Shown here piece after piece: positions 41,364 through 46,628 of a stretch of 46,628 nucleotides of DNA. The position numbers were made by a program, and so were the translations under genes. The DNA comes from an uncultured Methylophilaceae bacterium. GTDB lineage: Bacteria > Pseudomonadota > Gammaproteobacteria > Burkholderiales > Methylophilaceae. The notes under the pieces were generated by a model. It made no database searches. It saw only the letters and a list, made by a program, of their open reading frames with translations, and was not told the origin of the DNA. The DNA lies in the NCBI GenBank assembly GCA_903863255.1, contig CAIPBJ010000087.1:1-46628 (forward strand). The letters run 5' to 3'. Positions within the stretch are counted from its first letter, which is position 1, and each line of letters opens with the position of its first letter.

Positions 41364-42239
41364 TCACCTTGTCAATATTCTTAAGGGCTTGGCTCGCTTT
41401 AAAGAAACCTGATACAAATCAACGTAACCGGTTTCGAAACACCGTCTTGCCGAATCAAAGTAGATTCGGTAATGATCGAATAAGGCCTGACCATAACGCT
41501 CAACGATCAGACTCTTATTCATCTCCAGCCTTTTGTTCCATTCAGACAATGTCCTCGCGTAATCCAGGCCGATTCGACTGACCGCCGAGATTTCATATTT
41601 ATCGACCGCAGCAGCCTGAATGTCGCTGATGGAAGGCAGACCAGAGCCTGGAAAGACCTTGTCCAGCAGATACCTTGAGTCCCTGACCTCGGATAACGAG
41701 TTTGGCGCTCTCGCAATCACGATGGTTTGCAATCCAAGGTAGGCTTCAGGGGTCGAGATGGAAAGACACCAATCGAAAAAACCCTTATAGACATCCCGTT
41801 GGCGATAAGCCATGTGATCTTCGAACGTCGCAAAATGCTCAAACGCCCCTACGGAAACGATCGAATCGAATTTCTTCTCGGGTAGCGGAAAGTCTTGCCA
41901 ACTGCACAGTTCAACCTTGACGTTCGCAGCCTTGGTCGCATTCACGTATTCAAACTGTTCCGTGCTTAATGTCACGCCCTGTATTTCATTCGACGGGAAT
42001 CGCTCGGCGATTCGATGCATCATGCCACCCCATCCGCACCCTACATCGATCACCTTATGACCTTCAGCTACGTTTGCGTAGCGTATGATGCGATCCAGTT
42101 TATCTTCCTGAGCCTGTTCAAGGTCGTGTGCCTTTTTCCAGACACCGCAACTATAGGCCCGGTATTTCTTGTCTAGAAATAATGCGAAGAAATCATTATT
42201 CACATCGTAATGATGTTCAATATCAGCTTTTGTCGCCAT
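41364..42239 (-). CDS. SAM-dependent methyltransferase, cyclopropane-fatty-acid synthase family
   Basis: This 291-residue class I SAM methyltransferase resembles CFA/mycolic acid cyclopropane synthases. The N-terminus EHHYDVNNDFFALFLD and YRAYSCGVW are typical of the family. The SAM motif is VIDVGCGWGGMMHRIAERF, followed by GVTLSTEQFEYVNA and SVGAFEHFATFEDHM. The C-terminal ARTLSEWNKRLEMNK segment is also typical. Whether it cyclopropanates lipid double bonds or methylates another substrate is unknown. It lacks the N-terminal extension of E. coli Cfa. It is convergent with the DUF779 gene, with 19 bases between the stops. Confidence 0.88.
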   Translation of the reverse strand: MATKADIEHHYDVNNDFFALFLDKKYRAYSCGVWKKAHDLEQAQEDKLDRIIRYANVAEGHKVIDVGCGWGGMMHRIAERFPSNEIQGVTLSTEQFEYVNATKAANVKVELCSWQDFPLPEKKFDSIVSVGAFEHFATFEDHMAYRQRDVYKGFFDWCLSISTPEAYLGLQTIVIARAPNSLSEVRDSRYLLDKVFPGSGLPSISDIQAAAVDKYEISAVSRIGLDYARTLSEWNKRLEMNKSLIVERYGQALFDHYRIYFDSARRCFETGYVDLYQVSLKRAKPLRILTR

Positions 42240-42450
42240 TACGCACCTTTAATACGATCTGCCTTTGCAGAGATTAGAAAAGACCGGGTAGAACCTAACC
42301 CGAAAAACCGTATATTTACACGATTCCAGAATTTTTCCAAACACGTATTCAAGTTACACTTAAGTTGACCTAAGTCAAAAATAAAAAAAATTAGCGCATT
42401 AGGATAGTGTTGCAGTTTGAAAAAAATATTTGCACTTAAAGGAGAATGAA

Positions 42451-42873
42451 ATGGCTAACTTGACTAGGTTGACAAGACCTTCCCAATTTGACGAGTTGTT
42501 CAGCAATGTCTTTTGGAGGCCGGTTGGACTTCTGGATACCCCTCAGGACATTTCAATCAAGACGGACATCAGCGAGGATGATAAGAGCTATACTGTAAAA
42601 GCTGAAATCCCGGGGGTAAAAAAAGAAGACATCGAAGTAAAGATCAACGGCAATCAGCTTTACATCGGTGCGGAAATCAAGCAGGATAAGGTCGAGAAGA
42701 AGGATGAGAAAGTCGTTCGCAGTGAGCGTTATTATGGAATGACCTCAAGGAGTTTTACTTTCGATTCCGATGTGAATGCCAATGATGCGGAAGCGAAGTA
42801 CGAGAACGGGGTTTTAAAACTGACCATTCCCAAAATAGCAGGTTCAAAAACCAAGCAACTGAAAATAAGCTGA
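42451..42873 (+). CDS. Hsp20/alpha-crystallin family small heat shock protein
   Basis: This 140-residue ATP-independent holdase binds unfolding proteins in the cytoplasm. The alpha-crystallin domain spans about 40-130, with DISEDDKSYTVKAEIPGVKKEDIEVKI, GMTSRSFTFDSDVN and the signature AKYENGVLKLTIPK. The tail is short and has no clear I-x-I motif. The ATG at 42451 with GGAG upstream is preferred over an in-frame TTG at 42430. In the leader a small dyad, TTGAC-ctaa-GTCAA, lies at 42365-42378. It sits next to a universal stress protein gene. Confidence 0.95.
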   Translation: MANLTRLTRPSQFDELFSNVFWRPVGLLDTPQDISIKTDISEDDKSYTVKAEIPGVKKEDIEVKINGNQLYIGAEIKQDKVEKKDEKVVRSERYYGMTSRSFTFDSDVNANDAEAKYENGVLKLTIPKIAGSKTKQLKIS

Positions 42874-42905
42874 TCGCCTTACAGTTGACAGATTAATATT
42901 GTGAT

Positions 42906-42937
42906 TTCCCGGAGCATCAGTACCGTCCCTCCGGGAA
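42906..42937 (+). terminator. hairpin downstream of the hsp20 gene
   Basis: TTCCCGGAG and CTCCGGGAA form a perfect 9-bp stem around a 14-base loop, followed by CTATTTTAAAA. The long loop and short T-tract make it a probable but not ideal terminator. Confidence 0.6.
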
Positions 42938-43040
42938 CTATTTTAAAATCAATGGCGGTAAAGACATAGGAATGGTTTAACTGCCTATCCGGGAATTTTT
43001 AAAATTGCATGGTGTTTAGATAACAATGAAAGGATAAAAG

Positions 43041-43469
43041 ATGCATTCGATTCTAATTCCAGTGGATGGTTCGGAACATTCAACAAAGGCGATTAAGTAC
43101 GCCATCAAGACAATCAGTGAAGGCCTCTCGGCCAAGGTCTATTTGATCAACGTCCAGATGCCGGTCATGATCACGGTGAGTGAGTTTCCGCTTTATGATT
43201 ACGATCAAATAGAAAAAGCGCAGGCGCTGCAGGCTAAAAGCGTCTTGAAACGAGCCTGCAAGTTACTCGAGGAAGCCAACATTGACGTGACGAAACATTA
43301 TGAAATCGGCCCCATTTCCCGAACGATCGTGGAATATGCCAAAGCAAACAATTGCGATAACATCATCATGGGCACACGTGGCATGGGTGCATTCGGCAAT
43401 TTGGTCATGGGATCCGTAGCGAATCAGGTGGTGCACCTTGCCGAGGTGCCCGTGACCCTCGTCAAGTAA
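43041..43469 (+). CDS. universal stress protein (UspA family)
   Basis: This 142-residue cytoplasmic protein has the Usp fold, starting MHSILIPVDGSEHSTKAIKYA. The nucleotide-binding motif is present as GTRGMGAFGNLVMGSVANQVV (G-x2-G-x9-G-S), so it is probably an ATP-binding type. Usp proteins aid survival under starvation and stress, mostly by unclear mechanisms. AAAGGA lies before the ATG. It follows the hsp20 gene in the same direction with a 167-base gap that contains the hsp20 hairpin, so it probably has its own promoter. Confidence 0.94.
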   Translation: MHSILIPVDGSEHSTKAIKYAIKTISEGLSAKVYLINVQMPVMITVSEFPLYDYDQIEKAQALQAKSVLKRACKLLEEANIDVTKHYEIGPISRTIVEYAKANNCDNIIMGTRGMGAFGNLVMGSVANQVVHLAEVPVTLVK

Positions 43470-43477
43470 AGAACCCC

Positions 43478-43714
43478 CTATACATCCTTGAACACGCACT
43501 GCGCCTTGACCGCCTCGTGGTAGATGTCATCGATATCATCGTCTTCCAAAGTGGGAGACGATAACTTCTTCTTGAATGAATCGCATTTCTCCGACCCTAT
43601 GATCAATTCTGACACCATTTTTGCTTTTTTTGCAGACATGAGCGGATGATGCGTTTTGGAGCAACCGGAAACGATCATCAAAAACATGATAAACGGAATA
43701 ACGATTTTTTTCAT
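43478..43714 (-). CDS. small putative lipoprotein, family not recognised
   Basis: This 78-residue protein starts with a lipoprotein signal (KKIVIPFIMFLMIVSGCSK) with lipobox IVSGC, so the Cys near residue 18 would be lipidated. The mature part is charged and probably helical, with an acidic cluster EDDDIDDIYHE and two further cysteines about 30 residues apart (EKC and QCV). I do not recognise the family. AGGA lies 10 bases before the ATG. It is convergent with the universal stress protein gene, with 8 bases between the stops. Confidence 0.7.
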   Translation of the reverse strand: MKKIVIPFIMFLMIVSGCSKTHHPLMSAKKAKMVSELIIGSEKCDSFKKKLSSPTLEDDDIDDIYHEAVKAQCVFKDV

Positions 43715-44019
43715 GGTGGCAAAGTCCTACAATTGGTTGATTCATTATACTTTTAAATAGGGCATCGGTCTTGAATCCTAAAAAAGAAATCCACCCAACT
43801 ATCTCACCAAGCCGAAACGTCACAAAACCTTCAAACTCACAAGATGAGCGTTCACATAAAAATCACATAATCTATTGTTTTATATTATTATTCACGCCAT
43901 ATAATTCAACTCGCACTCAAGCAGACTATATCCTGAGGCTAGTTCTCATTCATGTTCCCGTCATGTGATTTTGTCATAATTTGTATTCCATCAAATCTAT
44001 AACATTAAGGAAGTATTCC
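43715..44019. other. intergenic region between the divergent lipoprotein and phosphatase genes
   Basis: This 305-base AT-rich region holds promoters for the lipoprotein gene (minus) and the phosphatase gene (plus). The clearest element is the PHO-box-like promoter at 43947-43980. A plus-strand frame of 65 codons at 43771-43968 has no ribosome binding site or family features and is not called. Confidence 0.6.
43947..43980 (+). promoter_or_regulatory. PHO-box-like element and -10 upstream of the phosphatase gene
   Basis: CATTCATGTTCCCGTCAT (43947-43964) contains two CTGTCAT-like units with starts 11 bases apart, matching 5/7 and 6/7 of the PhoB half-site consensus. CATAAT at 43975-43980, 10 bases further on, is a plausible -10, the arrangement of PhoB-activated promoters. 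A third TTGTCAT unit (43971-43977) overlaps it. No phoBR genes are in the window, so this is inference. Confidence 0.5.
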
Positions 44020-45600
44020 ATGAATCTCAAGCAAACCGCACTAGGCATTTTGCTAGGCTTTGGGATGACCAATGTCATCGGCTTAGCAAATGCAGAAGAA
44101 AGCCAACCCATCGTCAATGAACATTTCAAGCATGTTCTGCTCATCAGCATCGATGGATTGCATGCCATCGACCTTGAGAAATTCATCAAAAATCCTAATA
44201 ATTCCCATTCCGCTCTGGCAGAGTTAGCCGAGCACGGTGTTCGTTACACAAACGCATCGACATCGAAGCCGTCCGATTCTTTCCCGGGGATCCTGTCTAT
44301 CGTTACAGGCGGCTCACCCGTGTCAACCGGGGTATTTTATGACGTAAGCTGGGACCGCACTCAATTCGCACCGACTGACACCGAGTGCAAGGGACCGATC
44401 GGCAACCAGTCCACTTACGATGAAACCATTGATGTGATTGACTCACAAGGTAACGACCTGGACAAAATCGATGAGACCTTGCTTCCGAACGCATTGAAGA
44501 ACGGTAAATGCGTGCGTGTTTACCCGCATGACTTCGTCAAGGTCAATACGATTTTTGAAGTGATCAAAAAAGCAGGCGGCCACACGGCTTGGGCGGATAA
44601 GCATCCGGCTTACGACCTTGTTAACGGTCCGTCCGGAAAAGGAGTAGACGATCTCTACACACCAGAAATCACCAATCCGGTAGGGTTTGATAATACAGTC
44701 AGCACAGTTTGCACCGTGGACAATGACTCAAAGAAAGTGAATGCCATCTTAAATGAGATCAAGGGATTGGATCATAGCGGAACCAAAAAGGTCGGCGTTC
44801 CAACAATCTTTGGCATGAATTTCCAGGCAGTCAGTGTTGGTCAGAAGTTAGGTATCGACAACATCAATCTCGACTGTAAACTTCAGGACAAATACAATGT
44901 ATATGGCAAGCAAGGCGGTTACCTTGACGCAGCCGCCACGCCATCCGACGTTCTGTCATTCGGTCTTAAACAAACCGACCAGGCCATTGACAAGATTGTG
45001 GACAGTTTAAAGACGCATGGTCTTTATGACTCAACCCTCATCGTGATTACTGCAAAACATGGACAATCACCGATCGACAAGTCCAAATCAAACAAGGTTG
45101 GCGGACTTCAAACGCTGGTTCAGAACCTGCCAGACTCCAGTACTGCAGCGGCTCAAGCAATCATCAATGCCGGTGAGAACGAGGACGACTTTGCTATGAT
45201 CTGGTTAAACGATCAAACACAAACTGAGGCGGCCGCGCAATACTTGAGAAACAATCAGGATGCTTTGCATATTCAGACTGTATTGGCAGGTGAGTCCATC
45301 AAGTTGAAATTCAACAATCCGTTGCATGACAATCGCACCCCCGACATCATCGTCTTGCCAAATCCAGGTACGATCTATACAAAACCAAGCAAGAACAAAA
45401 CAGCGGAACACGGTGGCTTTGCCGATGACGACACCAATGTAGGATTGCTGATATCCAATCCGGCCATCTCCAGAACGGTCATCAAGACTCCGGTTACAAC
45501 CACTCAGGTCGCACCAACGATCTTAAGAGCCCTGAATCTTGACCCGGATGACTTACAAGCCGTACAAATCGAACACACTGAGATTCTGCCTGGATTTTAA
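44020..45600 (+). CDS. exported alkaline-phosphatase-superfamily protein (type I phosphodiesterase/nucleotide pyrophosphatase)
   Basis: This 526-residue secreted enzyme has a signal peptide (LGILLGFGMTNVIGLANA, cleavage before EES). The metal-binding Asp is in LLISIDGLHAID, and the nucleophile region SKPSDSFPGILSIVTGG has Ser where NPP enzymes often have Thr. Further metal ligands appear in WADKHPAYDL, VITAKHGQSPID and AEHGGFADDDTN. The superfamily cleaves phosphate mono- or diesters with two zinc ions; the substrate here is unknown. The ATG at 44020 has AAGGAAG upstream and gives a proper signal peptide, while the open frame begins at a TTG at 43981. A strong terminator follows. Confidence 0.92.
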   Translation: MNLKQTALGILLGFGMTNVIGLANAEESQPIVNEHFKHVLLISIDGLHAIDLEKFIKNPNNSHSALAELAEHGVRYTNASTSKPSDSFPGILSIVTGGSPVSTGVFYDVSWDRTQFAPTDTECKGPIGNQSTYDETIDVIDSQGNDLDKIDETLLPNALKNGKCVRVYPHDFVKVNTIFEVIKKAGGHTAWADKHPAYDLVNGPSGKGVDDLYTPEITNPVGFDNTVSTVCTVDNDSKKVNAILNEIKGLDHSGTKKVGVPTIFGMNFQAVSVGQKLGIDNINLDCKLQDKYNVYGKQGGYLDAAATPSDVLSFGLKQTDQAIDKIVDSLKTHGLYDSTLIVITAKHGQSPIDKSKSNKVGGLQTLVQNLPDSSTAAAQAIINAGENEDDFAMIWLNDQTQTEAAAQYLRNNQDALHIQTVLAGESIKLKFNNPLHDNRTPDIIVLPNPGTIYTKPSKNKTAEHGGFADDDTNVGLLISNPAISRTVIKTPVTTTQVAPTILRALNLDPDDLQAVQIEHTEILPGF

Positions 45601-45640
45601 TCCTTCTCATCTCTGAATGATTTGATTATGTTCGAAATTG

Positions 45641-45668
45641 AAGAGCCCCATTTGGGGCTCTTTTTTTA
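45641..45668 (+). terminator. rho-independent terminator of the phosphatase gene
   Basis: AAGAGCCCC and GGGGCTCTT form a perfect 9-bp stem with an ATTT loop and a run of seven or more T, about 40 bases after the stop. It is a textbook intrinsic terminator. Confidence 0.95.
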
Positions 45669-45744
45669 TTATCCAAGCATAACCCTAGCGAGGTTATTTT
45701 TCTTAAAACCTAATTTTGATTGACGGATATGGGTGGCACGTGTA

Positions 45745-45774
45745 ATTTAAATCATGATCATTAATCATTTAAAT
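45745..45774. repeat. two ATTTAAAT palindromes two helical turns apart
   Basis: ATTTAAATC occurs at 45745 and 45767, exactly 22 bases apart, about 130 bases before the haemerythrin start. Because ATTTAAAT is its own reverse complement, the pair is both a direct and an inverted repeat, with ATGATCAT between. It looks like a tandem regulator site. Confidence 0.45.
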
Positions 45775-45902
45775 CCAACGGCAGAATCAGGTTGTGGTAT
45801 TGAAAATATTCGATAAGGGAACCATGTAGATAAGTGTAGCAATTCATTTCGTTAACGGTATAACTAAAAACCAGTTGTTGTCATGCATGAGGGGGAATTA
45901 TC

Positions 45903-46379
45903 GTGGTAACGCACACACATGCCATCAAGAATTTATCAAAAAGCGATTACCTGCTTATCGAAAAGGAACACCGTCAATTAAATGGTTTCCTGGATGTCCT
46001 TAAGGAAACATGCTGCAATCTTGACAACGACCTGACCTGCCAGTCCTGCACGCTCGAACAATATGGCACGTGTAGAGGACGTTTGCCTTCCTTTCTGCAT
46101 GACATTATCGATTTGGCAAGTAAACATTTCATAAACGAAGAAAAAATCATGCTAAGCAGGCCAAATGTGACGGAAGATTACGAATACTTCCGAAATCATA
46201 GTCTTGCTCATAACGAAATCATGAGAAAACTGAATGCCCTTCTAGTCGAATGCTACCAGTTTGACAAAGAAGGCGACACGGTCAGTAGTTATCGAAAGCT
46301 CTTTACCAGTCTTGTGACCATCTTTGAGAACCATGATGCTACCTTTGATGATCCCTTCATCGAATCCACAAAAAGTTAA
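45903..46379 (+). CDS. haemerythrin-like protein with an added cysteine motif
   Basis: This is a 158-residue four-helix haemerythrin-domain protein. The likely di-iron ligands are His in EKEHRQLNGFL, the H-x3-E of KHFINEEKIM, the H-x3-H of HSLAHNEIM and the H-x4-D of HDATFDD, so a complete oxygen-type site appears present. Between helices one and two there is a CC pair and a C-x2-C-x7-C motif (residues about 37-60), not part of classical bacteriohaemerythrin. It could be a sensor, carrier or iron-sulfur repair-like protein. The start is GTG with GAGGGGG at 7-base spacing. No neighbour explains its role. Confidence 0.85.
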   Translation: MVTHTHAIKNLSKSDYLLIEKEHRQLNGFLDVLKETCCNLDNDLTCQSCTLEQYGTCRGRLPSFLHDIIDLASKHFINEEKIMLSRPNVTEDYEYFRNHSLAHNEIMRKLNALLVECYQFDKEGDTVSSYRKLFTSLVTIFENHDATFDDPFIESTKS

Positions 46380-46467
46380 GTCGTCATAATCAAACCCGAA
46401 ATCGACCTCCATTTCTTTAGAAGGCGATACATTCCGTTACATAAAACACTGAGGAGCAGACTGCCTA

Positions 46468-46479
46468 GGGGTCAACCCC
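46468..46479 (+). other. GGGG-TCAA-CCCC hairpin in the leader of the last gene
   Basis: In the 166-base leader between the haemerythrin stop and the last gene, GGGGTCAACCCC forms a short perfect stem with a TCAA loop. There is no T-tract. The surrounding purine-rich sequence matches no riboswitch class I can recognise. Confidence 0.35.
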
Positions 46480-46545
46480 GTGGAGACACAAGCGTTTATG
46501 GAACTGTAACAAGAATTTATTAAAATTAATTATCAGGAGAAGATC

Positions 46546-46628
46546 ATGAAGAAATCATTGTTAGCTTTTGTTCTGGGCAGTTTGCTTGCTGTTAGTTTTT
46601 CTAACGCCGCATTTGCGGAAGATAAGGA
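46546..46628 (+). CDS. start of a secreted protein, truncated by the window edge
   Basis: Only the first 27 codons are in the window. They encode a textbook Sec signal peptide (MKKSLLAFVLGSLLAVSFSN then AAFA, cleavage before ED). GGAGA lies 6-7 bases before the ATG. The mature domain is outside the window, so no function can be assigned. The protein is probably periplasmic or outer-membrane located. Confidence 0.8.
   Translation, partial: MKKSLLAFVLGSLLAVSFSNAAFAEDK

Larger units (their letters stand above)
45601..45902. other. intergenic region between the phosphatase and haemerythrin genes
   Basis: This 302-base stretch holds the phosphatase terminator (45641-45668) and the paired ATTTAAAT sites (45745-45774) of the haemerythrin gene's upstream region. 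I see no additional ORF with coding features. Confidence 0.6.

Noticed and set aside
43771-43968. A 65-codon plus-strand frame before the phosphatase gene
   Set aside because: No ribosome binding site, low-complexity composition, and it runs into the PHO-box-like promoter.

Overview
The window reads as an ordinary chromosomal segment of a gammaproteobacterium with moderate GC and mostly tightly packed operons. The trxB | ftsK-lolA-rarA-serS block is a familiar gammaproteobacterial neighbourhood. The soluble NAD-dependent formate dehydrogenase, the PEP-CTERM protein, the haemerythrin-like protein and the ExaC-type aldehyde dehydrogenase would suit a free-living aerobic, possibly C1-using (methylotroph-like) bacterium. 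That lifestyle is inference: no methanol or methane oxidation gene is present. No CRISPR array, insertion sequence, phage gene or integrase was seen.

Layout. (1) 1-9300, housekeeping: tRNA-Ser(CGA), mltF, then ftsK-lolA-rarA-serS on the minus strand, trxB divergent from ftsK, and an Smr-domain gene. (2) 9307-17502, a full kdp potassium-uptake locus on the minus strand, read as small ORF, kdpF, kdpA, kdpB, kdpC, kdpD, kdpE. Two 30-residue membrane peptides at its head are linked to each other and to kdpA by ATGA overlaps, and a KdpE-like box lies upstream. (3) 17640-21070: a short-chain dehydrogenase with a DUF2798 membrane protein, divergent from its probable TetR repressor across a nested palindrome, then a SulP anion transporter. 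(4) 21306-27795: an orphan PEP-CTERM protein with its own terminator and a CzcCBA-type metal efflux operon. (5) 27821-29647: an ABC exporter. (6) 29872-37084, on the minus strand: fdsG-fdsB-fdsA-fdhD-fdsD followed at once by ispD-ispF. (7) 37217-41344: a bacterial enhancer-binding protein divergent from an aldehyde dehydrogenase plus DUF779 pair that has a good sigma-54 promoter. (8) 41364-46628: a cyclopropane-synthase-like methyltransferase, Hsp20, universal stress protein, small lipoprotein, secreted phosphatase-superfamily enzyme with a PHO-box-like promoter, haemerythrin-like protein, and the start of a secreted protein cut by the window edge.

How it works together. The aldehyde dehydrogenase, its sigma-54 activator and the formate dehydrogenase operon lie side by side and could form an oxidation module delivering NADH from aldehydes and formate. 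KdpDE probably controls kdp through the 17-bp TTTAYA repeat. Several other genes have their own visible control elements (TetR palindrome, PHO box, paired ATTTAAAT sites). I found no convincing entirely new multi-gene system. The most unusual items are the extra kdp micro-ORF, the overlapping divergent promoter palindrome, the sigma-54 aldehyde regulon architecture, the coupling of isoprenoid genes to formate dehydrogenase, and the cysteine-bearing haemerythrin.
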